Assembly: GCA_030037315.1 (NCBI GenBank)
Contig: JASHRM010000160.1
Coordinates: 1-51,280 of the forward strand
Source: Candidatus Acidiferrales bacterium
Lineage (GTDB): Bacteria > Acidobacteriota > Terriglobia > Acidiferrales > UBA7541
DNA: 51,280 bases
Reading direction: 5' to 3'
The notes below the pieces were generated by a model. The model saw nothing but the letters and a program-made list of their open reading frames with translations. It searched no databases and was not told where the DNA came from. Each line of letters opens with the position of its first letter. The first letter of the stretch is position 1. The position numbers were made by a program, and so were the translations under genes. Positions 24,786 to 32,988 of this stretch are shown one piece after another.

Positions 24786-25616
24786 TCAGCTAAGCTTGGC
24801 AGCGAGCTCGATGAAGTCTTTTGCAACCACGTCAAATGAATCGGACTGATTCGGTGCGGCGCCGGCTGGTGGCGCGGGCGGATGGTAGTTCGGGCCCATT
24901 TCCAAAGGTCGCGGAACGAGACCTGTTTTCAAGCCGCACGCGCGGGCCGCATTCAGGTCGAAGGGATGCGCGGCAACCATCATGACTTCGCCAGGCTGAC
25001 AACTGAGCAGGTCAACGGCGCCGAGATACACTTCGCGATCCGGCTTGAAGTGGTGGAACAGGTCGGATCCAAAAACGGTGTCCCACGGAAGGCCCGCAAA
25101 TTTCGCCATTTCCACAAGCAAAGAGACATTGCCATTTGAGAGCGTAGCGATGATGTAGTTTTTCTTGAGGCGCGTAAGCCCTTCGACGGAATCCGGCCAT
25201 CCATACAGGCGATGCCAGACGTTATTCCAATGTTCCTTTTCCGCTTCCGTGAGGCCTGTGATGTTGAATTCCTTCAGAATGTCTTCGAGGATCATGCGAT
25301 GAAGAGCGTCAAGCTTCATCCAAGGCAATTCGCCCTTACGAACTTTGTTCATCGACGGGCCATAACCGGCTCGCCAGCGGTCCGCAAACTTGCCCCAGTC
25401 GATTTGCAGATTTTTCTCTTTGCCCCACTCTTCACCCTCGCGAATGATCGAGCCGCGCCAGTCAACAACCGTTCCGAATGTGTCGAAAACCAGCGCCTTC
25501 ACGTCCATGAATCTTCCTGACGATATTTGAGGCAGAAAGCTTCCGGCAGCTTCAGCGGCGAGAGCTGCGTAGCCACCGGCGATCACGGGCATCGCGAGAA
25601 ACTCGCGTCTGAACAT
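24786..25616 (-). CDS. HAD-superfamily haloacid dehalogenase (type II) with export-like leader
   Basis: The core (from about residue 37) matches L-2-haloacid dehalogenases. The nucleophile is Asp45 in VFDTFGTVVDWR; ATLSNGN, a lysine in HHFKPDREVY and VAAHPFDLNAARACGLKTG supply the other motifs. Such enzymes hydrolyse 2-haloacids through an aspartyl ester. The ATG at 25616, preceded by GGAGG, adds a 36-residue leader FRREFLAMPVIAGGYAALAA that looks like a Tat signal. An in-frame ATG at 25508 with AGGAAG upstream would give a leaderless 240-residue form of normal family length. The gene lies between a beta-hydroxyacid dehydrogenase and dipZ. The physiological substrate is unknown. Confidence 0.87.
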   Translation of the reverse strand: MFRREFLAMPVIAGGYAALAAEAAGSFLPQISSGRFMDVKALVFDTFGTVVDWRGSIIREGEEWGKEKNLQIDWGKFADRWRAGYGPSMNKVRKGELPWMKLDALHRMILEDILKEFNITGLTEAEKEHWNNVWHRLYGWPDSVEGLTRLKKNYIIATLSNGNVSLLVEMAKFAGLPWDTVFGSDLFHHFKPDREVYLGAVDLLSCQPGEVMMVAAHPFDLNAARACGLKTGLVPRPLEMGPNYHPPAPPAGAAPNQSDSFDVVAKDFIELAAKLS

Positions 25617-25700
25617 GGAACCTCCGATCAATCGCAAGCTATGGACGGCGGCATTCTATCAGAGCGGTCGCAAGTTGCAGAGAATGGCGAGTTGCGGGCG

Positions 25701-26567
25701 TCATTTCCTCCAAAAACGGCTGATCGCGGAGAAATCGGGGTCGTCATTGGAGACATCTTTGACGGCGCTGTACGTAGCGTAAGCGGCGGCGCCGGCGGGA
25801 AGCATGATTCCTTTCTCGCGGGCCAGTTCGAGAGCGAGGCGCACGTCCTTGTGCATCAGCCGCAAAGGAAAGCTGGCCGGAAATTCGCCCTTCACCATCA
25901 TCGGGGCTTTCACTTCAAGCACGCCCGAGCGGCCCATACTGGATAAGAAGATTTCCATCAGCCGGTCGGCGGGGACTCCGGCTGCAGTTACAAGCGCGAG
26001 CGCCTCAGCAAATCCATCCACTTGAATTGCCAGCAGCAGATTCATGGCGAGTTTTACCGTTTGGCCTGCGCCATTCGGCCCGAGCAGTGGAAACTTCTTG
26101 CCCATCGCGCTGAGGATGGACGTCATGCGTTCGAGAACGGCGGCTTTCCCACCAACCATGAAAACGAGTTCGCCCTTCTCGGCGCCCCATGTGCCTCCCG
26201 TTACAGGCGCATCGAGGAAATCGATCCCTCGCTTCTCGCATTCTGCGGCCACGCGACGAGCAAGGTCCGGAGAGACAGTGCTCGAATCGATCAAGGTGGC
26301 ACCGCGTTTCAAGGCGTCGAGCGCGCCCTGCGAGCCCCAGAGAACTTCTTCAAGCGCGGGCGGGTCGCTGACAATCGTAATCAGCACGTCGCATCGAGAA
26401 GCGGCATCGCGGGGACTGGACGCGAGTTTCGCACCAGATTTCGTGAGTTCGTCCGCCTTGGCTTTCGTGCGGTTCCACACGACCAGCGGGAATCCAGCAC
26501 GAAGCAGATTTTGCGCCATGGGCTTGCCCATCAGGCCCAGCCCTATGAATCCAATCACCGGTTTCAT
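25701..26567 (-). CDS. NAD(P)-dependent beta-hydroxyacid dehydrogenase (3-hydroxyisobutyrate dehydrogenase family)
   Basis: A 288-residue oxidoreductase. The Rossmann motif GLGLMG is at 9-14, followed by VWNRT at 30-34, where Arg suggests NADP preference. The substrate-binding DAPVTGG is at 119-125, and the catalytic Lys172 lies in GAGQTVKLAMN with Asn176. The family includes 3-hydroxyisobutyrate, tartronate-semialdehyde and succinic-semialdehyde (glyoxylate) reductases; the exact substrate cannot be decided here. GGGAGG precedes the ATG. It follows the RNase R gene by 27 bases and is 84 bases before the HAD gene. Confidence 0.92.
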   Translation of the reverse strand: MKPVIGFIGLGLMGKPMAQNLLRAGFPLVVWNRTKAKADELTKSGAKLASSPRDAASRCDVLITIVSDPPALEEVLWGSQGALDALKRGATLIDSSTVSPDLARRVAAECEKRGIDFLDAPVTGGTWGAEKGELVFMVGGKAAVLERMTSILSAMGKKFPLLGPNGAGQTVKLAMNLLLAIQVDGFAEALALVTAAGVPADRLMEIFLSSMGRSGVLEVKAPMMVKGEFPASFPLRLMHKDVRLALELAREKGIMLPAGAAAYATYSAVKDVSNDDPDFSAISRFWRK

Positions 26568-26594
26568 GCATTCCTCCCAAAAAGTGGGGCCTTT

Positions 26595-29138
26595 TTAAAT
26601 GATCGAAAATTCGACGCGGTGGCGCATGGGATCGATGCGCTCGGCGCGAACCTTGACCATATCCCCAAGACGGAAGATGCGCTTCGTTGAGGCGCCGCCA
26701 CGGGCGCCGCGGGCGGGTTCGGCCAAGATCGTGTGATCGCGTTCGCGGAAGATGCACCGCAGCCCGGTAGCCTCTTCGAGCCGGTCGATACTGACCAAGC
26801 CCTCCACGAAAATTTCGGTCAGCTCGACGAAAAATCCGAATTTCTGAACGGAAATAATCAGCGCATCGTATTCTTCGCCCAGATGGCCTTCCATAAATTG
26901 TGCAGTCTTCCAATCCATCAGCTCCCGTTCGGCGGCGTCCGCGCGACGCTCGGCTTCGGAGCTTTCCGCGGCGATCGCCTGGAGCTCGCTCCGTTTGTAC
27001 GGGCCGAGCATGGGCACGGTCGTGTTGCGACCCGGCTTCGCATTGGGATCGGGCGCACGAACCGGAGCAACCGATGGGTTTTCGAGCGCCCATTTCAGCG
27101 CTCGATGGACGATCAAATCAGGGTAGCGGCGAATCGGCGAAGTGAAATGCGTGTACTCCTGCGTGGCCAGCGCGAAGTGGCCGAGCAAGTCGGCGGAGTA
27201 GCGCGCTTGCTTGAGCGATCGCAGCATCAAGTAAGAAAGAATGCGCTCTTCGGGCTTGCCCGCGATTTTTTCGGTGAGCCGCTGGTAATGTTGCGGACGA
27301 ATATTCACTTCTTCGGCGGCGGGCATGGTGACGCTCATCGGGCGCATTCTGCCGCGTCCGCCTGTTGACTTTACGGGCGCCTGCACGCGGCCATGCCGCA
27401 CTGCGATGCGGCGTTCCGTGAGATCGTCAACGCCGAGCGAATAGCCGAACGCCTGCGCGAGTTCCTCGAATTCGAGCACCTTTTTCGGATCCGGCTTCTC
27501 GTGAACGCGATGAAGCGAGGCAATGCCGCGGTGCTCGAGATACTGCGCGACGGCTTCGTTCGCGGCAAGCATGAATTCCTCGATGATCCGGTGAGCGATG
27601 TTGCGCTCGCTGCGGACGATGCTCTGCATGCGGCCCGATTCGTCGAATTCGATGACAGGTTCGGGCAGGTCGAAGTCGATCGAGCCGCGGCCATGGCGCT
27701 TGCGGTTGAGGGCGAGCGCCAATTCCTTCATTCGTCGAAATTCCGCGACCAGCGCGGAGTAGCGCAAAGTCATTTCGGAGTCGCCTTCGAGAACCTTATT
27801 CACATTGGTGTAGGTCATGCGCTCGGTGGAGCGGATTACGCCTGCCGTGAAATCAGCGCCGAGCATTTTTCCGTCCGTGTCCATTTCCATGATTGCGCTC
27901 AACACCAGCCGATCGACTTTTGGATTGAGCGAGCAGATTCCGTTGGAGAGCTCCTCCGGCAGCATCGGAACGGCGCGGTTGGGAAAATAGACAGAAGTGC
28001 CGCGCAGGCGCGCCTCGCGATCGAGCGGTGAATCGCGGCGGACGTAGTGCGCAACGTCGGCGATGTGGACTTGCAATTCGTAATGCCCATTTGCGAGGAC
28101 GCGGACGTAAACCGCGTCGTCGAAATCACGGGCCGTTTCGCCATCGATGGTGACGATCGGCAAATCGCGAAAGTCGCGACGACCCGCAAGGTCGGCTGGA
28201 GTAACCTGTTGAGGCGTGGCGTGCGCCTCGGCCAGCACTTCCGGCGGGAAAACATGCGGCAAGTGATGCTTGCGAATGATGATTTCGACGTCGACGCCTA
28301 TTTCGCCAGGGCGCCCGAGAATTTCGATGACGCGTCCAATCGGCGCGAGACCGCTCTTCGGGAAGCGCGTGATCTCGACGTTGACAACTGCGCCGTCGAG
28401 GTCGGCAAGGCGCATGCGGCGAATCGAGGGCGGTTCTTTTCCCGGCACAATTCCGAGTTTTTCGCGAATTGCCGGCGTTAATTCGTCTCCGGGAGGAATC
28501 TGCACTTCGTGAGTAATGCGCGTGTCGTACGGCAGGACGACGTTGCCATGCGTTCCGTAACGAAAAAGACCGACGAGCGTGGGATTTTCGCGTTGGATGA
28601 TTTGAACGACGCGGCCTTCGGCACGGCCGTCAGGGCGGCGACGCTCAATGCGAGCGAGCACGCGGTCACCGTTCATGGCGTCGCCTAGATTTTCGCGGCC
28701 AATGAAAAGGTCGCCCTCCACGCGAGGCATCGGTTCATCCGGTACAAGAAAGCCATAGCCATCGCGGTGCGCGATGATTTTTCCCGAGACTAGATTCGGA
28801 TCGCGAGCGCGCTTGGGCTGCGAGTTTTGGCTTTGGTGCGGAAGCGGCGCGGAATTCTCGGACGCACCCGGTTTGGATTGCGGTGCGGCAGCCGGGGGGT
28901 TCCTGCGCCCTGCCAGTCTGTATCTGCCGCCGTGGATTTCTTCGATTTCGCCTTTGCGTTTCAATTGCTGAATTACGCGGGGCAGATAACGGCGACCACG
29001 ATGTTTCAAGTCCATCCCGTGCGCAATTTGGCGAATGCTGGCGGGATGTGCTTGCGCGGCGAGATACGCGAGGACTTTACCGGACTCGACTTCCGGCGCG
29101 CGCGGCTGTTTTTTTTCGATGGTGTGCTGGCGCCTCAT
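26595..29138 (-). CDS. rnr: Ribonuclease R
   Basis: This 3'-5' exoribonuclease of the RNase II/R family degrades structured RNA. The product is 847 residues. A winged-helix region is at about 20-75, a linker rich in Pro/Ser/Gln at 80-115, cold-shock domains at about 115-260 and the RNB catalytic domain at about 320-660. The metal-binding aspartates are in DGETARDFDD (Asp332, 338, 340, 341). A C-terminal S1 domain occupies about 765-845 (YDALIISVQKFGFFVEL). The start is uncertain: ATG at 29138 or a TTG two codons earlier, neither with a good ribosome site. The two cold-shock domains, winged helix and S1 distinguish it from RNase II. Confidence 0.95.
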   Translation of the reverse strand: MRRQHTIEKKQPRAPEVESGKVLAYLAAQAHPASIRQIAHGMDLKHRGRRYLPRVIQQLKRKGEIEEIHGGRYRLAGRRNPPAAAPQSKPGASENSAPLPHQSQNSQPKRARDPNLVSGKIIAHRDGYGFLVPDEPMPRVEGDLFIGRENLGDAMNGDRVLARIERRRPDGRAEGRVVQIIQRENPTLVGLFRYGTHGNVVLPYDTRITHEVQIPPGDELTPAIREKLGIVPGKEPPSIRRMRLADLDGAVVNVEITRFPKSGLAPIGRVIEILGRPGEIGVDVEIIIRKHHLPHVFPPEVLAEAHATPQQVTPADLAGRRDFRDLPIVTIDGETARDFDDAVYVRVLANGHYELQVHIADVAHYVRRDSPLDREARLRGTSVYFPNRAVPMLPEELSNGICSLNPKVDRLVLSAIMEMDTDGKMLGADFTAGVIRSTERMTYTNVNKVLEGDSEMTLRYSALVAEFRRMKELALALNRKRHGRGSIDFDLPEPVIEFDESGRMQSIVRSERNIAHRIIEEFMLAANEAVAQYLEHRGIASLHRVHEKPDPKKVLEFEELAQAFGYSLGVDDLTERRIAVRHGRVQAPVKSTGGRGRMRPMSVTMPAAEEVNIRPQHYQRLTEKIAGKPEERILSYLMLRSLKQARYSADLLGHFALATQEYTHFTSPIRRYPDLIVHRALKWALENPSVAPVRAPDPNAKPGRNTTVPMLGPYKRSELQAIAAESSEAERRADAAERELMDWKTAQFMEGHLGEEYDALIISVQKFGFFVELTEIFVEGLVSIDRLEEATGLRCIFRERDHTILAEPARGARGGASTKRIFRLGDMVKVRAERIDPMRHRVEFSII

Positions 29139-29230
29139 GAACAAGGGTAGATCATCTGGAACAGGCTAGCGGAATTTGCGGTTGGCGGCAAAAGAGAGAT
29201 GAGGAATCTCCAGAGTAATCAAGCCGACGG

Positions 29231-30886
29231 CTACTCTGTCGGCGTTTGCACCGTGGGGGCCTCAAGCATCACGATTTTGCCATCGGGCTCGCGTTCGAGC
29301 CTCGGCGCGTAATCGCCGAGCAGAGTACGGCGCCACCACATTCCGGTTTCGCGCTTGGTCTTCATGTCCGTAAACCAATACTGATAGATCACGGACCGCA
29401 CCATTTTCGGCGGACCGCCAGGGAATGGATTTTTTGCGAACAATCGCAGTACGTCGGGAGAATTCTGCAGCAAACGTTCTTCGGTCCAAATCACGAACCG
29501 GTAATCCTGCCACGGGCCGAGCGACGCGAACCACAGATTCCATTCGAAGCGCGGCTGATAGGGCGCGTAAATTCCGGGCGCCTTGCTTGGATCCTGTGGC
29601 TTATAACGAAAGGGATAGGGTGTCCACGTTGTGCCATCCGTCGAACCCTGAAATTCGACTTCATAGCGTGCGTGGGTCATCACGGCAAATAGGCCGTAGC
29701 GATTCGCGATTCGGAATGGCTCGAGGCGGTCGATCAGGTACTCCGAGACAGGAAAGCCCGGAATAAGCATCAGCACGAGCTGAGACGTGGCCGAGTAAAA
29801 AACAAGAAAGAGGCAGATTCCGGCAATCGTCATGCGAAGCGGCGCGAGTTGCTTGCGCCAGATGGCCCGCCAATCCTTTGCGAGCGCTTTGTCAGCTGGC
29901 TCCACCGCGGTTCGTTCGCGATCGAATAGGCTTCGGATTCGCTGCGGCACGACCCATTCCACGAAGCGGTCATCGAGTAGCAAGAATCCCAAGAAAAAGA
30001 CAATGTAATTCAGAAAGGCGTAATTGCCCGTCAGAATGATGCTGATTTCGAAAGGTGCGACAATCCAGAAAATCGCGATTTTGAATCTCCGCGGAAGGAA
30101 CAACATCCAGACAAGCACAAGCTCGACTGCGAGCGTGTAGAAAACAGCCGAGGCGTGGAACCCGTGCGGGAAATGGCCGACGTACCAGCCGATCCAGGTC
30201 GGCAAAGGAGCGTTCTGGTAATAGTCGTCCATCGCGGTGAAATGGCGCCAGGAGTAGTCGCCGCTTAGCATTTTTGCCAGCCCCGATTCGAAGTAGATAC
30301 GGAACCATTCCCATCTCAGGAGATAGAGGCTGGCGCGCGAGGCAGGATGAGCGCGGCCAAGCCCGGGCAGAAATCCGGGCGGCGCAAAAAATAAAGCGAT
30401 AAAGCCCGCTTCGAGCAGCATTCCATCGGATTGGTATCCCGAAAAATCGCGCGCGGTCGACACGAAAGAAAGAAAGCAAAGCAAACAGACGAAAAGCGAA
30501 GCGCGTGGCCAGACGTTCACGAAGATAAGGACCGAAGCAGTCAACCCGATCCAGCACACCACCATCAGAGCGTGGTCGCCAGATCCGAACCAAAAGAGGG
30601 AGGGAGCGTACCAGAATCGCTGGGAGTGAATTGCGGCGGAAACGGCTTGGAGATAGTCGCCAGCGGGAAGGATGCCGCCCGGTCCCAGCAAGCCGCGAAT
30701 CTGAACAATCAGCGAATAGAACGCAGAAAAATAAATGAATCCGAGCGCGCGAAGGAAAATCCAGCGCGGCCAGAGATGCCCCGGATGAGTCGCATCGGAA
30801 GTTTCGGGGCCGAGCAGCCATTTGATGGCGTGCGCGAGCCGCTCCGATGCGCTCGGACTATAGTGATCCTGTTTCAGCCAACTCAT
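29231..30886 (-). CDS. Lipase maturation factor (LMF1) family membrane protein
   Basis: A 551-residue polytopic protein. The first 390 residues contain about ten hydrophobic segments, including the conserved RWEWFRIYFESGLAKM near 190. The last 160 residues form the LMF1 C-terminal domain: NRYGLFAVMTHARYEVEFQG, YPFRYKPQDP, APYQPRFEWNLWFASLG and a terminal YQYWFTDM. In vertebrates LMF1 is needed in the ER for folding of lipoprotein lipase; the function of bacterial homologues is not established. A role in the maturation of an exported enzyme is only an analogy. The ATG start is clear. It is 92 bases upstream of the RNase R gene, with no functional link evident. Confidence 0.88.
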   Translation of the reverse strand: MSWLKQDHYSPSASERLAHAIKWLLGPETSDATHPGHLWPRWIFLRALGFIYFSAFYSLIVQIRGLLGPGGILPAGDYLQAVSAAIHSQRFWYAPSLFWFGSGDHALMVVCWIGLTASVLIFVNVWPRASLFVCLLCFLSFVSTARDFSGYQSDGMLLEAGFIALFFAPPGFLPGLGRAHPASRASLYLLRWEWFRIYFESGLAKMLSGDYSWRHFTAMDDYYQNAPLPTWIGWYVGHFPHGFHASAVFYTLAVELVLVWMLFLPRRFKIAIFWIVAPFEISIILTGNYAFLNYIVFFLGFLLLDDRFVEWVVPQRIRSLFDRERTAVEPADKALAKDWRAIWRKQLAPLRMTIAGICLFLVFYSATSQLVLMLIPGFPVSEYLIDRLEPFRIANRYGLFAVMTHARYEVEFQGSTDGTTWTPYPFRYKPQDPSKAPGIYAPYQPRFEWNLWFASLGPWQDYRFVIWTEERLLQNSPDVLRLFAKNPFPGGPPKMVRSVIYQYWFTDMKTKRETGMWWRRTLLGDYAPRLEREPDGKIVMLEAPTVQTPTE

Positions 30887-31041
30887 GCCTAAATTGGAAC
30901 ATCCGATGCGAGAGCTCCGAGGGGAGTCCGCTTCCTCGATTTAAGATACATCGCTGTTTGTGGCATGCAGACCGGTAGACCGCTCGAGAGTGGCTGGCCG
31001 GGTGCTTGAAGAGCGCTCATGACAATCACTTGAGGCAATTC

Positions 31042-32988
31042 ATGATTCCGTCATCCACAAAGATAATCAAATTCGGCAGCGGGGTGTTGATTTTCGTTGT
31101 CGCGAGCTTTATGGCGGCATGTGGATCGAACTCAAGCGGCACTCCCGAGCCGCCGCCATCTAACCCAACGCTGCAGACGGTTTTGGTCAGTCCGCAAAAT
31201 CCTGCAATTGCGGACGGCGGCGCCACACAAGCGTTCACGGCGACGGCGCATTATAGCGATGGATCGACCTCCGATGTTACGTCCAGCGTGACGTGGTCTT
31301 CGTCGAATACTGCAGTTGCCACGGTAAATTCTTCGGGATTGGCCACGAGCCAAGCGCTTGCCGGCGGTGTGAGCGCCGGTTTTACAGCGATTCAGGCGGT
31401 GACAAGCGGCATCAAGGGGTCCAGCATCCTCAGCGTCACGAGCCACACGGGGAATGGTTTCGCGGGAGTGTTCACCCAGCACAACGATGTCTCGCGCACA
31501 GGTCAAAACTTGAATGAAACGGCGCTGACAACCGCGGCCGTTTCCGCGGCAGGCGGCTTCGGAAAGAAATTCTCGCAACCGGTGGACGGGTTTATTTATG
31601 CCCAGCCGCTCTACGTCCCGAACGTAACCATTGGCGGCGCGAAGCATAACGTTGTTTACGTCGCGACCGAAAACGCCAGCGTATATGCGTTCGACGCCGA
31701 TACGAGCCAAGCCGCTTTGTGGCACGCAGATCTGCTCGATGCGGCGCATGGCGGGGGCACCGGAGATTCACCGACAAACACCTCCACACAGAATCCCTGT
31801 ACGAATTTGATTCCACAGATCGGAGTAACCAGCACTCCCGTAATCGATCCGAGCACTGGCACGATCTACGTGGAGTCGAAGTCGACTCAGAGCGGCAACT
31901 TTTTCCACAACTTGCACGCATTGGACATCACAACAGGCAATGAAAAATTCGGCGGGCCCGCCGCTATCTCGGGAACAGTATCCGGAGCTCAATTCAATCC
32001 GCTCATGCAAACGAACCGTCCCGGGCTTTTGCTGCTGAACGGCGTAATTTATATTGCCTACGCATCGGACTGCGATAACACCCCGTATCATGGCTGGATT
32101 TTCGCCTACGACGCCGCAACCCTGACGCAGTTGGGCATCTTCAACTCGTCGCCGAATGGCGGACTGGGTGGCTTTTGGATGGCCGGCACCGGAATTTCAG
32201 CAGATTCGAGCGGCAACATTTTCATCGCTTCAGGCAACGGCGATTTTTCCACGAGCGGTAACCCTCCGACTGATCTCGGCGATACGCTAATGAAGCTTTT
32301 CTTCACCGGCTCGTCATTCTCCTTAGTGGATTATTTCACTCCATACGATCAAAGCTCGCTGAACGCCAACGATCGCGATTTGGGTTCAGGCGGAGCCTTG
32401 CTGCTTCCGGATCAAACTGGACCCTTTCCACACGAAGTCATACAAGTGGGCAAGGAAGGGACAATCTATGCTGTCAACCGCGATCAGATGACGGCGAACA
32501 ATGAGCACTACTGTTCGAACGCCTGCAACAGCGACTCGCAGATCGCGCAGGAGCTTCCGTCTGAGATTGGGGGATTGTTCAGCGGGCCGGCGTATTGGAA
32601 CAACACTGTCTACTTTTGGGGCGCCAACGATACGCTCGTCGGTTTTCCATTAAATAACGGCCAATTGAATCAGACGCAGCTGATGTCCGGCAACCTTACG
32701 CTGAGCTTTCCTGGTGCAAACCCATCGATTTCAGCGAACGGAACGACCAACGGAATTCTGTGGGCGATCGACGCCACGAATTACGGAGAACCGAAGTCAG
32801 CCTCGCCCGGTCCTGCTGTGTTGCACGCGTACGATGCGACAAATCTCTCAACGCAGCTCTACAGCTCCGCAACACTGGCGGGAGATCAGGCGGGAAGCGC
32901 AGTAAAGTTCAGCGTTCCGACGATTGCCAACGGCAAAGTTTATATCGGAACGCAAACTGAACTGGACGTATATGGATTGCTGCCCTAA
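31042..32988 (+). CDS. Lipoprotein with Ig-like (Big2) domain and PQQ-like repeats
   Basis: A 648-residue predicted lipoprotein: a hydrophobic leader followed by the lipobox MAAC (Cys27). A bacterial Ig-like domain is at about 38-125 (TVLVSPQNPAIADGG, FTATAHYSDGSTSDVTSSVTW). The rest resembles a PQQ-binding-like beta-propeller (VVYVATENASVYAFDAD, TGTIYVESKS, GTIYAVNRDQM, GKVYIGTQTELDVYGLL). The ATG at 31042 is chosen for the GAGG six bases upstream; a TTG twelve codons earlier is in frame. It is likely displayed on the cell surface or in the periplasm; enzymatic activity is not implied. Its stop overlaps the ppk stop on the other strand by four bases. Confidence 0.85.
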   Translation: MIPSSTKIIKFGSGVLIFVVASFMAACGSNSSGTPEPPPSNPTLQTVLVSPQNPAIADGGATQAFTATAHYSDGSTSDVTSSVTWSSSNTAVATVNSSGLATSQALAGGVSAGFTAIQAVTSGIKGSSILSVTSHTGNGFAGVFTQHNDVSRTGQNLNETALTTAAVSAAGGFGKKFSQPVDGFIYAQPLYVPNVTIGGAKHNVVYVATENASVYAFDADTSQAALWHADLLDAAHGGGTGDSPTNTSTQNPCTNLIPQIGVTSTPVIDPSTGTIYVESKSTQSGNFFHNLHALDITTGNEKFGGPAAISGTVSGAQFNPLMQTNRPGLLLLNGVIYIAYASDCDNTPYHGWIFAYDAATLTQLGIFNSSPNGGLGGFWMAGTGISADSSGNIFIASGNGDFSTSGNPPTDLGDTLMKLFFTGSSFSLVDYFTPYDQSSLNANDRDLGSGGALLLPDQTGPFPHEVIQVGKEGTIYAVNRDQMTANNEHYCSNACNSDSQIAQELPSEIGGLFSGPAYWNNTVYFWGANDTLVGFPLNNGQLNQTQLMSGNLTLSFPGANPSISANGTTNGILWAIDATNYGEPKSASPGPAVLHAYDATNLSTQLYSSATLAGDQAGSAVKFSVPTIANGKVYIGTQTELDVYGLLP

